Source of the DNA: Gracilaria gracilis
Taxonomy: Eukaryota > Rhodophyta > Florideophyceae > Gracilariales > Gracilariaceae
DNA length: 64,000 nucleotides
Assembly: GCA_030374805.1 (NCBI GenBank)
Contig: JARGSG010000224.1
Location: 372,001 to 436,000, forward strand
Direction: 5' to 3'
Shown in pieces: positions 10,831 to 20,942 of the stretch (positions are counted from its first letter, which is position 1; every line of letters starts with the position of its first letter). The notes under the pieces are model-generated. The model saw only the letters and a list, made by a program, of their open reading frames with translations. It was not told where the DNA came from and made no database searches. The position numbers and the translations under genes were made by a program.

Positions 10831-12792
10831 ATGAGAAGACATGTTGACTTCAGTATTTTCTTCACAGCGAGTTGCATGTTCCTATTCATGGTTGGCAGCA
10901 CCGAAGTTTCCAATACGCGTCCATCCTACCGAGTTGGGACGGAACAAAGAATAATGTTTGACGTCGTTCCGGCATGCGTAGAGAAGGGAGTGAACGTTAT
11001 GCAACCAGTGCACGTGCGAAACTGTCCTTGCTTTGTGAGTTTCGGTTTGTCAACCAAAAAGTCATCGAAAGCAAAAGTGGACTTTCTTGTACTGGCTGAA
11101 GAAAAATTCAATCAATGGCGCTCGTCGAGATACAGCGGAGTTCCGGAGTACCTACCTGAGTTCTCGGCAATAGGAAAGCGAGCAAACGAGTACAACATGG
11201 TGTACGATAACTTATTCTTCCAAACTCCAAACATCGAGTTGCGTAGGAATGAAAGCTTTGTGCTGGCGTTTCGAACCACGTCAGACGAGGACGACTGCGA
11301 TCTTGAGATTATGCATATATTCCAGAGTATGCCAAGGCCATGCCCACCACGTTTACGCTTAGGAAGAAAGGACGAGCGGAACCGGGCAAGCCAAGAGGAG
11401 CATGTGTCCAGAATTGGTTCGCCTTATGTTGAAAGAAGTAAGGAGAACAGAAGCCATTATCTTGAGGAAATCGATCGATTGCGGCGTGGAGAAGCGCAAG
11501 TACGAACCAATGCGTTGCCGCACCAATCAGCTTACTCTCCAAAGTATCCATTGCACATTGCAAGGAATTTCGCGAAGGACAACTTGAACAGGCATGAAAC
11601 AAAACGGCGGACCGCTGCAGGTAAAGGAGGATACAGCAAAACAGACAAATATACAGCCACAAACAATGTGGTAGCAGGAACTGAGGTGGACGATTTGACG
11701 ATTCGTCTATACATGGTATCAATTCGTTCCTCATCCGGAGCATGTTCCGGTACGATAATTGGATCGCGATGGATTTTGACGGCTGCCCACTGCCAAGTAC
11801 GAGAAGGAGGAGAAGCACTCGTCGGAGGAAACACAAACTTGAACGGCGCAAGTTACAGAGTGAATCGATTCATACCGCATCCCGAGTACAAACTTTCACA
11901 ACAAGGGCAGGTAGAAGCAAATGATATTGCGGTAATAGAAACGGATCCATTGAAACACGGAGGTGCAGTGTTACTTAATATGAACGGAAAAGGGCCAGAT
12001 TCAGAAAGATTTGTAAGGGCTAGTGGGTATGGCCAGATTGCAGAAGAATGGACTTCTGGCACGGAACGCATGTTGCTTCAAGTTGATATCCCAATAGTCT
12101 CATTTAAGAGATGCATACAAGCTTTTGTTTCATACGGAGCGCCGGAGTTTGCCCGTGCTCTACAAAGCAGAAGTCATATGTGTGCTGGATATGCCGACGA
12201 CGATTGTGCAGGGGATACATGCTACGGTGATTCTGGTGGACCGATTGTGGCACGAGCAGGTGGAATGTATGTTCAAGTTGGAGTAGTGAGCGGTGGTATC
12301 GGATGTGCTAGGAAGGGATTACCGGGATTCTACACTCGGGTAGGACGCTATTGGGATTGGATTAGAAACGTAACGAAAGGAGACGTCGATGGTTCTTATG
12401 TGTCTGGGAATGATGGAGCGGATGAAGTGAACGTATCCGAACTAGTGGATGACGATGGGTCAAGTGATGGGACTACTGCGCTTAGAACGCTAGGTATCAT
12501 CGCCGGTGCAGTCGGACTTGGGGTGATCCTAGTTGTTATAGCAGGTCTGCTTCTAAAAAGATTTGGAAGAATGGTCGTTGAATCAACACCCGAAGGAAAA
12601 GCAAACGAGAGAGAAGACAAAAGCGCAAGCCTGGATAACCTTCTGCAATTCGAAAAGGGGCCTAGGAATGGTGAAGGTGTCGTTGGGGGAATGAAGGATG
12701 AAAGTGAGAGCGCGGGTGACGCAGATGGTGAAAGCGAACAGGGAGAGTCGGAATTCCAAAGGCCAACGTACTCTAGAGCAAAAGGTGGCTGA
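10831..12792 (+). CDS. Membrane-anchored trypsin-like serine protease (1)
   Basis: The 653-residue product is probably a type I membrane protein. A basic start with the hydrophobic run IFFTASCMFLFMVG (residues ~9-22) reads as a signal peptide. A cysteine-containing ectodomain of about 170 residues and a charged linker precede the S1 protease domain (~residues 275-525). The catalytic triad is intact: His320 in LTAAHC, Asp365 in NDIAVIE, Ser468 in GDSGGP. The S1-pocket position six residues before Ser is Asp462 (GDTCYGDSGG), so cleavage after Lys/Arg is expected. A single membrane span, TLGIIAGAVGLGVILVVIAG (~residues 551-570), is followed by a short acidic cytosolic tail. It lies in tandem with a related protease at 14436. 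The ATG at 10831 is supported by the signal peptide. Natural substrates are unknown. Confidence 0.88.
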   Translation: MRRHVDFSIFFTASCMFLFMVGSTEVSNTRPSYRVGTEQRIMFDVVPACVEKGVNVMQPVHVRNCPCFVSFGLSTKKSSKAKVDFLVLAEEKFNQWRSSRYSGVPEYLPEFSAIGKRANEYNMVYDNLFFQTPNIELRRNESFVLAFRTTSDEDDCDLEIMHIFQSMPRPCPPRLRLGRKDERNRASQEEHVSRIGSPYVERSKENRSHYLEEIDRLRRGEAQVRTNALPHQSAYSPKYPLHIARNFAKDNLNRHETKRRTAAGKGGYSKTDKYTATNNVVAGTEVDDLTIRLYMVSIRSSSGACSGTIIGSRWILTAAHCQVREGGEALVGGNTNLNGASYRVNRFIPHPEYKLSQQGQVEANDIAVIETDPLKHGGAVLLNMNGKGPDSERFVRASGYGQIAEEWTSGTERMLLQVDIPIVSFKRCIQAFVSYGAPEFARALQSRSHMCAGYADDDCAGDTCYGDSGGPIVARAGGMYVQVGVVSGGIGCARKGLPGFYTRVGRYWDWIRNVTKGDVDGSYVSGNDGADEVNVSELVDDDGSSDGTTALRTLGIIAGAVGLGVILVVIAGLLLKRFGRMVVESTPEGKANEREDKSASLDNLLQFEKGPRNGEGVVGGMKDESESAGDADGESEQGESEFQRPTYSRAKGG

Positions 12793-14435
12793 TGACTGCC
12801 GATCGCCGTTCGCGCTCACTGTGTAAATAGGTACATGACTAACTCTGCGGTCCGTTCTCATTTTATTCCAACAACGGTTGCTATCTTAATGTCTACAAAG
12901 GTACTTGTTCATATGATGTAGACCATGCCCGCTCAGAAGCAGCACCTGCCTCTTTTCCACAATCGTAGAGCGCCGACCTGCGTATGAGTGCTTCCAAGGA
13001 TGATAGAAGCGGCATAAACTTAGGTAAAGAAGGAAAAGGGTGACGAGACGATACCGTTGATAAACATCTGCAACGAAATGCTCTTGTAGCCGAGAACAGC
13101 CAAGAGGTGTGAAGGTTCTTCCTGACAACAATTGGTCGCTAAGGGAGCGTTGTCATTGTCGTTATTGATGTGAAACGCGTACGTTAATGCCTCATACGCG
13201 CGGGGTTTCAAAAGATGTCACATGATTGTGGTGTGAAGCTTTGCAGCCATTGGCTTGGGTTCTGACATATGAAACATGTTATTAATGCAGTTACAGGGGT
13301 AGTTGTTAAAGAGATGAGTGCTGTTCTGTGACACTGATGGCGACGCCAGGGCCGTCATTGGGCTGCCCGCCCACCCCGGGAGTTGTGAAGAGCTGCTACA
13401 TTGTATCTCTAGCTCGTCACACGTCAGAACTCAAACGATCTTACCAACGCGACGCACAATGCCAAAGAAGGGCAACTGGGAAAGAAGGGCAACTGGTGCG
13501 AAGGTGCATGAAAGTACACGTACCGCGCGAACTGGGGCGACCAATGGGGTGCGTACAACGTAGGCGACGTGTGCATGTGTACAGCAATCAGGTTGCTCAC
13601 CGTGCTTCGCTCGCTTTGTCAAGCGCTCGTTGCTGGCGGGATGACGTACGCATTATGTAAAGGTACCAACGGTATCCTAGGTGTGCGACATAACGCGCCA
13701 CTCGGTGCACGGGCGGTTGCGAGCGTCAGTCGCTCTCCACCTTTGCCGCCTGACAAGCGCGCTGAAAAGGTGCGACGTACGCTATTGCATCTTTATTATC
13801 TTACTGTACGGTAGCTCTACTGTAGCTATGTACCAAGGAGAAAAGGGCGCTTACAAGAGGCCGTCTATCGATATCGAGCCTCGGCATGCAGCCGCTTTGC
13901 ACTCGCAACTTGCGAGTCGCAAGTAACCTCGAAGGTGTCGCTGCGTACCCACGCGAACTTTACAGCTGTACGCGACGGAGCCCTTGCCGCAGCGCGGTTC
14001 GCCCAGCAACGCACGGCGCCCAGCGACGCGCCAGTAGAAACGCGCCAGCGGTCACCAGCCGCCGCTCAGCTCGCCGTCGAAAAACTCTCGACCAAAAAGG
14101 TGCTCCAACCCCGAAGCGAATCACCCAATCAACCGCAAGCAACAAACCACACGTTGACACGTGTGGAAACGTTGACCCTCTTTTGGCCAGTTGGTGTTGC
14201 GCGCCACCGCGCTAAGGGTGTCGACGTCCCTTTTAACGACGCGCCATGCCGCTCCTACATTCCAGGCCCCACTTTCCACGCTGCCAACGCAAACGCAACC
14301 GAACGCGTAATAGTCAGTCCGTGGTCGCCGCGCACGCTCTCAAACGCAACCTCCTCTTCTTTCTTCATTGCCGCTGTTCACGCCCTTCACTCCTCCTTTC
14401 CGTTCCCCGGCTGCGCGTGCGAGCCCTCCGCACTC
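12793..14435. other. Intergenic between tandem proteases
   Basis: No gene recognised. A 17-base near-perfect tandem duplication of AAAGAAGGGCAACTGG lies around 13461-13495. A variant of the recurrent motif (TACCAACGGTA) lies at 13664-13674. The open frame leading into the second protease begins at a GTG at 13935, but its sequence before 14436 looks non-coding. Confidence 0.5.
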
Positions 14436-16067
14436 ATGACGCCGTCTCAGCGCGCCAGTCTGTTCCTTCTGTTCAATCTATTCATCTCCCTCTCGTTAGC
14501 GCTCAACCAACTGCCGCTTCGCCTTCACCCCACGCTTCGCAGCCCTCTCACCACCCACAGGCTCGCCTCCTGCATCCCGCAAGGTCCCGCGCTTCTCGGC
14601 GCAACCACACTACAATCTTGTCCATGCAATGCACATTTCACGTTCTCTTTACCTAAACATGTCGCACGAACCGCTCATTCTCTTGACTTTCTAATCGTAA
14701 CCGAACATCAACTCTCCCAACTGTCACACAAGACACCACACAAAGCGCACTTCCTTCCGTCTCTTTCCGTGCTAAACGTCAGCGCCACTGACGTCCACAC
14801 CGACGACAATCGCGCAACCTTCCGCACCCAGCCCTTCCAACTACCAGAGGGACGATACGCCTTGGTGCTTCGTTCAAATTTTACCCGCGCCACCTGTGAT
14901 CTCGATGCACGTATTGCGTTTGAAACGCGCGCGGAACAATGTCCATTGGTACTCCCCACCAACAGTGATCGTGCGGCGCCGCGCGTGGTAGGAGGTTCCA
15001 TTCCCACCGACGATACGCGCGCGCACATGGTGGCCTTTATCAGCGGCACAATGTTCTTATGTTCCGGCTCGCTGATTTCGCCACGATGGGCTATCACCGC
15101 CGCCCATTGTCCCATTGATACCAGCATGATTGCGTCAGTTGGCGGTTCCACAGTTATTAGTGGTACTGCAATACGGATACGACGCGTCATTAGGCACCCT
15201 GGTTTCAACATTGACATACGAGACTCTCCTAACGATATTGCGTTAATTGAACTGCAAAGTGAAGCACCTTCGTCCGCCCGCTTTGTGCATGTGAACGTGA
15301 ACGCTTCGTATCCGCCGCCTGGTGCTTATGTGCGTGTTGCAGGCTATGGACAGACCTTTCGCAAGAGTTTTGACGGATCGCCTGCGCTGCGACGCGTTGA
15401 CGTCCCGGTCGTATCTATGAGCAAATGTAAGCGAGACTACAGCAGAGCGGACTTTGGCATCGCTAATCGTCTCAGTCGGGATATTCAAGTGTGCGCCGGC
15501 TTGGACGAGGGTGGGTGCGATGCTTGTCAGGGCGATAGTGGCGGACCGCTCGCCACGTTCGACGAAGACGGAAATGTGATTCAAATCGGCGTGGTTTCGT
15601 TCGGTATCGGATGTGCGCGAGCTGGATTTCCTGGAGTGTATACAAGACTGTCGGCGTTCGAACCATGGATGAGAAGACTGGGCTCCGAATATACACGAGC
15701 TAGTTCTGGGACATCTCTTTTCGCTGCGGGCAGTGCCTCGGCGGCTCAGGGGTCGGCGTTCATGATTGGTAGCTTGACGGAGACACAGAGCATTATCGTG
15801 GTGGCATGCTGCTGCGCGATTGCGGGGGCGGTGGTGATTAGCGTTGGAGTGTTTGTTTACTCCAGAATTAGATATAGAAATGTGAGCAGTATACCGCCGC
15901 CGCCGCCTGGCGCGACACAGGCTCAGCAGATGCCGACGACACCGGCGCGTGTGTGGGTGAGACAATCAACGGCTGGCGGGGATGCGAGTGGCATCTCGCG
16001 TATTCCAGCAGGTCCGGCGGGAGATGGGGACGCACAGACGCTGGGGATTCCGAGACCTGAGATGTAA
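14436..16067 (+). CDS. Membrane-anchored trypsin-like serine protease (2)
   Basis: This is a tandem paralogue of the upstream protease, 543 residues. I start it at the ATG at 14436 because a signal peptide follows at once (MTPSQRASLFLLFNLFISLS). The long GTG-opened extension upstream has no domain character. A cysteine-bearing N-terminal region (residues ~35-165) resembles that of the paralogue (compare SCPCNAHFTFSLP with NCPCFVSFGLS). The S1 domain begins after RVVGGSIP, a classic zymogen-activation junction. The triad is His224 (ITAAHC), Asp267 (NDIALIE) and Ser368 (GDSGGP), with pocket Asp362 indicating trypsin-like specificity. A C-terminal membrane span (IIVVACCCAIAGAVVISVGV) precedes a proline-rich tail. 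Coding GC is visibly higher than in protease 1, so the duplication is probably not recent. Confidence 0.88.
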   Translation: MTPSQRASLFLLFNLFISLSLALNQLPLRLHPTLRSPLTTHRLASCIPQGPALLGATTLQSCPCNAHFTFSLPKHVARTAHSLDFLIVTEHQLSQLSHKTPHKAHFLPSLSVLNVSATDVHTDDNRATFRTQPFQLPEGRYALVLRSNFTRATCDLDARIAFETRAEQCPLVLPTNSDRAAPRVVGGSIPTDDTRAHMVAFISGTMFLCSGSLISPRWAITAAHCPIDTSMIASVGGSTVISGTAIRIRRVIRHPGFNIDIRDSPNDIALIELQSEAPSSARFVHVNVNASYPPPGAYVRVAGYGQTFRKSFDGSPALRRVDVPVVSMSKCKRDYSRADFGIANRLSRDIQVCAGLDEGGCDACQGDSGGPLATFDEDGNVIQIGVVSFGIGCARAGFPGVYTRLSAFEPWMRRLGSEYTRASSGTSLFAAGSASAAQGSAFMIGSLTETQSIIVVACCCAIAGAVVISVGVFVYSRIRYRNVSSIPPPPPGATQAQQMPTTPARVWVRQSTAGGDASGISRIPAGPAGDGDAQTLGIPRPEM

Positions 16068-17160
16068 TTTGTAAATGTAGAGCAGTTTTGTTTGCAGCGT
16101 GCCGGTTCGCAGGGAAAATGGTTCTGAACTTCTGAATGCGGACGGCTCTACGGTTGCAATTTGAAACACAGAGTTGTAATTTGAATCGTTTTCTACGGAG
16201 CCGCTTGCTGAACTACGTGTACAGGGACAGAACAATTCAGACAAGTGATTTCGCTTTTTTTTGTGGCGGGGAAGGATTACGACGATTCAGGAGGAACCAG
16301 CAGGTACAATCAGCTCCTGATTGCTGATTGCGGATGGTGCCGCCGGCGTCAGGGCGGCTGTCAAGATTTGTGCACGAGGATGCGAGCGGGAAGACGAGAT
16401 TATTCGGGTCGAGGAGCCGCAATCGTGCAACTCGACAATTTTTGCTGAACAGCACCACAGTGTTTGTCAGAGTCCAGTGGGACGTTCCCTGCGTGTTACA
16501 CGTTGGCCGTTGTAAATGGCGCGCGCGTGCGTTTATTTCGCTATAAACTCGATGTGAATTTCACTGGCGACGTTTTTTTAATCGTCGTGGCGATGCGGAG
16601 TAATCGGCGTACAACGGTACACCGCGGCAGCATCGACGATGCGAAGATGAACGCGAGTTAGATGGATGTGAAGGCGGTCATGTAGACTCACCGCGGCGCA
16701 CAGCGACGGCCGCCAGCTTGCGGACGCGCTCGCTCTGGCCGATTTCCGCACTCGCCTACGTGCTGGATTCGTATCGGTGGCGAAGGCGCACCCATCCGCA
16801 TCACGCTCGCGTTGCACGCCACGCAACTGGCGTAGGCAGTAAGCGTGTTAGGCAGGTATACAACGCTGGAAAGCACGTCCGTGTTCATACTGTCAGCCGT
16901 CACTCGCAACAACGCAACAATTCAACTGTTGCGAGCAGGGCGCGGCAGCCACGGGCGTCGCGCTGCGCCTGAACACCTGCTTTCTGCTCGCGAGGTTGCA
17001 AACGTGCTTATAATCATGCATGTAACGCACCTCTTTTTACTTCCTACACTTAGTCAAGAACTCGTTTCACTTTGTTGTCTTTCTCCTTCTTCGCCAGCTC
17101 TGTCTTTCTAGTAACCTTGTAACCCTTGCCTTTCGTCTTGCGGAGCACCGTTACTTCACC
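16068..17160. other. Intergenic
   Basis: About 1.1 kb between protease 2 and the glycosyltransferase gene. It is GC-rich with only chance frames; no repeat or RNA gene recognised. Confidence 0.5.
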
Positions 17161-18462
17161 ATGTCGGACAAGCGACTCAGTGATTCTCTGGCCTTTCAAT
17201 GCCGTCAACGTCGTTCAGTTCGCGTTGTGGGTGTGGCATTTCTGGCATTTTTGTGGTGTACAACATACATATCAACCTCTAAACACTCCTTGCCGTCTGT
17301 GCTTCGTGCCGGCTCCGTGCTCATTCCCAAACGCGGTGTGAAACTGGCATTGTTCATCCAGGCGTATGACCGAACTCTTCCTTTGTTGCCGTCATTACTA
17401 GACGCAATATGGCATCCAGACAACATCTATGCCATTCATATCGACAAGCGCACTGACCCGGACCTCATAAAACCGCTTGAGCGTCTGCTTAGCAATGCAA
17501 ATTACTCGTCAAACGTGCATCTTATTCCGCGTCAATACGTCACATATCTTGGTATCACCACCGTGCTCAACACTCTCAACGCCATTTCGTTCTTCCTTGA
17601 GAAAGATGACAACTGGGATTACTTCATCAACCTTAGTGCGGCCGACTATCCGCTGGTCACGGCCAAACAACTACGTGACATTCTTGGTCAGCGCGACGTG
17701 CTAGGCAGACAGTTGAGCTTTGTTCAGACCACCAACTATTCCAACCCCGCTTCCGGCAGAATTTACAAGGCACGTTTCGGTCGGCTTTACGTAGACACGG
17801 CCACGTACAGTGTGATCCGACCTCATGATCCGTACGACGAGGAGGTGAAGGAACAACCGTGTGTTCGTGGCTGCTTGCGAAGTGCTGGCCCGGCTGTTCA
17901 CCCTTTGCACGACGACGATATTCCGGTGAAAATCGTCAAATCCGAGGCGTGGATCATGCTGCATCGATCGGCTGCTGAGTTTGCTCTCAACTCGGGCCTC
18001 TCTCGTCAGCTGATTGCATTCTTTGCCAACGTTCATTGTCCGGAGGAATTCTTCTTCAGCACGTTGTTGACGCGCGCGAAAGAAACGAGGGATAGCATTG
18101 TTCATGACGCGTTTCGACTTGTGCTGTGGGGGGTGTTCAAGAAGAAGAGCCGCCCGCCTGCAATTGACTCGGGAGACATTCCCAACATGAAGGAGTTGAT
18201 CACGGACAAGGGCGGGTTGTTTGTTCGGAAGCGCATGAAGACAGACTCGGACATGCGTTCGTACATCGATGGTCGTCTGTTGGGCACTTCCAAAGAGGCT
18301 CAGGATGACAGGGAGATGCGCAAGTCGTCCGAAACGTTCTCCCGTCGACAGAGCATGCGCGTGACATGTGCCATCCGGTACAAGGTCGGGGAAGCCGCTG
18401 AGGCAAACAGCGTGTCATACAGACGATGCGTGCAGGACTCGGTAAAGGCCACGCCTCTTTGA
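17161..18462 (+). CDS. GT14-family glycosyltransferase (core-2/I-branching or xylosyltransferase type)
   Basis: This is a 433-residue Golgi-type II membrane enzyme. A short basic cytosolic tail is followed by the signal anchor VRVVGVAFLAFLWCTTYIS (~residues 20-38) and a stem. The luminal domain opens with KLALFIQAYDRTLPLLPSLL (~residues 61-80) and IYAIHIDKRTD. The key family block is WDYFINLSAADYPLVTAKQL (~residues 157-176), nearly diagnostic for GT14 (core-2 beta-1,6-GlcNAc transferase, protein O-xylosyltransferase, plant beta-glucuronosyltransferase). Later blocks are SEAWIMLHRSAAEFAL and VHCPEEFFFSTLL. The donor sugar cannot be read from sequence; in an alga a cell-wall or proteoglycan role is plausible. 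The ATG at 17161 is well placed before the anchor. Confidence 0.88.
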   Translation: MSDKRLSDSLAFQCRQRRSVRVVGVAFLAFLWCTTYISTSKHSLPSVLRAGSVLIPKRGVKLALFIQAYDRTLPLLPSLLDAIWHPDNIYAIHIDKRTDPDLIKPLERLLSNANYSSNVHLIPRQYVTYLGITTVLNTLNAISFFLEKDDNWDYFINLSAADYPLVTAKQLRDILGQRDVLGRQLSFVQTTNYSNPASGRIYKARFGRLYVDTATYSVIRPHDPYDEEVKEQPCVRGCLRSAGPAVHPLHDDDIPVKIVKSEAWIMLHRSAAEFALNSGLSRQLIAFFANVHCPEEFFFSTLLTRAKETRDSIVHDAFRLVLWGVFKKKSRPPAIDSGDIPNMKELITDKGGLFVRKRMKTDSDMRSYIDGRLLGTSKEAQDDREMRKSSETFSRRQSMRVTCAIRYKVGEAAEANSVSYRRCVQDSVKATPL

Positions 18463-18850
18463 CTACGTGGGTAGAGTAATCGATATATCAAGTGGGTACC
18501 AACGGTACTTTGTGAGAGATTAACACCGTTATCATAGAGCCTAGCTAGAGCTAGAGAGAGCGTTTCTTTTTTGTCGTGGCGCTGAGCGTCAGCGCCTTCA
18601 GGGCTGTGGGTCGCTTCTGCATATAACAACATCAGTAAATACGTACACAACAGCATTGACACATCTCCAAACCAATTGCAAATTGATCTCATTCGCAGCA
18701 CTTGGTTCCACTCGCTGCACCTCGTCATGTATCCAGAGTGGCTTCGCGCCCTATCCACATCGCATCCGCATCGCGACGCAAAGTTACGAAGGAGACTTTT
18801 CGACGGTACTCGGCTTCGCTCCTCGAGTGCAACCTTCGAAGGCGTGCACC
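18463..18850. other. Intergenic upstream of PEX5
   Basis: Contains the recurrent motif TACCAACGGTACT at 18497-18509, about 340 bases before the PEX5 start. The open frame continues to a TTG at 18656, but its sequence is not PEX5-like before 18851. Confidence 0.5.
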
Positions 18851-20701
18851 ATGTCGCTGCGCGACCTAGCCTCGGGTTCGTCCTGTGTCACCGACGCTGC
18901 GTCCTCCTCATCCAACCCACTAGCCGCTCTTACCGATGCAATCCTGCCAAAGACCGCCACGGCCGCCGCTCGTTTTCGCGCCGCCGCGTCGTCGCAGGCC
19001 GCCAGCAGCAGCACCATAACTCCCGAAGAGCACGCTCTTATCCAAGGTCGCCTCCCGCCGAACCCAGTCTTGAACCATCACGCGCCGCCATTGCCACCGC
19101 CACCACATCCAGGTCCTCCGCCTGCGCTTTTGGATAAACAGAGATTGTCATGGCCCTTTTCGGGCTACGCCGCGCCGATTGGAGCGCCGGACGTTGGTGC
19201 TGCTACTGCAAGGTTTGAGGCTGCTTTCAGAAATGCTTCGCTTCCGCCGCAAATACCGCCTGCGGCGTATCGACCGCTTTCTCATGTTCGTCGTCATCGA
19301 CCACCTCAATTCTTCCACATGCCGCATCCCATGGGTCAGTTTGCGCTTGCTCCACCGCCACAGCTTCAGAGAGCCTCTGCATCGTCGGATGTCGAGCAAT
19401 ACCTCAACAGTCTGTCGCAAGGCGATGTCAGCGAAGGGTTGAGTAAATTATCGCTTTCCGACGTCTCTGCAGAAGCTGTCGCGTCTTCCTCATCGGCAGC
19501 CTTGAAACAAGAACAAGCTTCCCAAAAAACCGAGGAGAACAATGCTCTGCAACGAACCTTCCTTGACACCGAGAGTTGGGGGGACGAATTTACATCGTTT
19601 GAGAATGCGGACCTTGCAGATTTTGCTGATTCTGTCAATGAAACCACCGTTCCGGAACGATTTGCGTTCAGTGGTGACATTGAAAAGTATTTTGAAAGAT
19701 GGATTCGAAGCGATGGTACTGAACGATATGTGTTTGGGCACCAAGCACCCGCCGATTCAAAACGATCCGCTGAGAAGGCCTTGGAAGAAGGCATCAGGAA
19801 TCGTGAAATTGGCCGCTTGGCTTCAGCTATTCAGTGCTTTGAAGAGGCGCTTAGTCCGTCTTTGGAAGATCGTCTTTCAAAGCAGTCACGAGCAACAGCC
19901 TGGTATTTGTTGGGCATCTCGCAAGCAGAGACAGATGACGATGTTCGCGCAATACAGGCTTTTCAGGAGGGTCTTTCTGAATGGCAAGGTGAGTGTGTCG
20001 GGGAACGAAGGGAGGATAATCCGTACCTATGGCAATCACTCATTGCCCTTTCTGTTAGCTTCACAAACGAGTTGGAAGTAGGCAAGGCTCTGCGACATAT
20101 GTCTGAGTGGTACAATATGTGGAGTTCACGAGATAGTAGCGATGTTGAAAGCGGTGTTGCGGCTTCTATACGACAGGCGGAGGACACAGGAGCTGGGGTG
20201 CTCTTGGAACAACTCAGACGAGGGGCCTCTCAGAACCCACATGACACTGACTTGTTCGTTGTCATGGGCATCTTGCATAATCTCCGCCAGGAATTCGATG
20301 ATGCTGCGATTGCTTTTCGGCACGCTATCACGTTTCGATCGGACGACCCTAGCATTTGGAATAAGCTTGGGGCCACACTAGCAAACGGCGGCGACAGCGA
20401 AAATGCTTTGCGAGCGTACAGAAAAGCGGTTGATTTGAACCCTTCCTTATTACGCGCATGGGTCAATGTGGGAACGGCCTATTCCAATCGCGCGGAGTTT
20501 GCTAAGGCCGCTCGGTACTATCTTAAAGCAATATCTATGGCGGACGAGGAAAACACACGCGAATTTCACGGAGGTAATAGCAGCATGTCGCATGTATGGG
20601 AATTTCTGGGAACAACTTTGACATCCCTGGGGCGAACTGATATGCGAGGCCTTGTAGACGTGAGAGATCTCCAAGCTCTTCGTGCTCACTTCAATCTTTA
20701 G
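18851..20701 (+). CDS. PEX5: Peroxisomal PTS1 import receptor PEX5
   Basis: PEX5 binds C-terminal SKL-type signals in the cytosol, docks on PEX14/PEX13 and is recycled by ubiquitination of an N-terminal cysteine. I start it at the ATG at 18851 because it gives the family N-terminus, MSLRDLASGSSC followed by NPLAALTDAIL. Cys12 and the NPL block match the conserved recycling cysteine region. The natively disordered first half contains at least one WxxxF PEX14-binding motif, WGDEF at Trp243. TPR repeats fill the C-terminal half (about residues 300-600), clearest in SIWNKLGATLANGGDSENAL and LLRAWVNVGTAYSNRAEF. At 616 residues it is normal in length. The single WxxxF that I can see is fewer than in animals and plants. 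PTS2 co-receptor binding was not judged. Confidence 0.92.
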   Translation: MSLRDLASGSSCVTDAASSSSNPLAALTDAILPKTATAAARFRAAASSQAASSSTITPEEHALIQGRLPPNPVLNHHAPPLPPPPHPGPPPALLDKQRLSWPFSGYAAPIGAPDVGAATARFEAAFRNASLPPQIPPAAYRPLSHVRRHRPPQFFHMPHPMGQFALAPPPQLQRASASSDVEQYLNSLSQGDVSEGLSKLSLSDVSAEAVASSSSAALKQEQASQKTEENNALQRTFLDTESWGDEFTSFENADLADFADSVNETTVPERFAFSGDIEKYFERWIRSDGTERYVFGHQAPADSKRSAEKALEEGIRNREIGRLASAIQCFEEALSPSLEDRLSKQSRATAWYLLGISQAETDDDVRAIQAFQEGLSEWQGECVGERREDNPYLWQSLIALSVSFTNELEVGKALRHMSEWYNMWSSRDSSDVESGVAASIRQAEDTGAGVLLEQLRRGASQNPHDTDLFVVMGILHNLRQEFDDAAIAFRHAITFRSDDPSIWNKLGATLANGGDSENALRAYRKAVDLNPSLLRAWVNVGTAYSNRAEFAKAARYYLKAISMADEENTREFHGGNSSMSHVWEFLGTTLTSLGRTDMRGLVDVRDLQALRAHFNL

Positions 20702-20942
20702 TAGCAAGTAACAAATATATTGTAGTATGTACAGTAAATGACTGTTAATAGCCAAGTGGTTACCTGACCTCAAACATGCGAGCTACGCGAAAAACTTTCG
20801 TGTTATTCACTTCCCTCATGTCACATGGGCTGGACTTCTTTTCGAATGTACTTCGCTTAAACCGTTCTCTCTGTATTCAACAGTAGGCTGAAAAGAGACA
20901 TGTACAATTTGGAAGACCGACATTGTTCTGCATATCGCTTCT

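Noticed and set aside
13935-14435. N-terminal extension of protease 2
   Set aside because: It opens with GTG, has no domain character, and is followed by a proper ATG and signal peptide at 14436.
15243-15965. A 240-codon minus-strand frame opposite protease 2
   Set aside because: It is antisense to an intact S1 domain and has no domain character.
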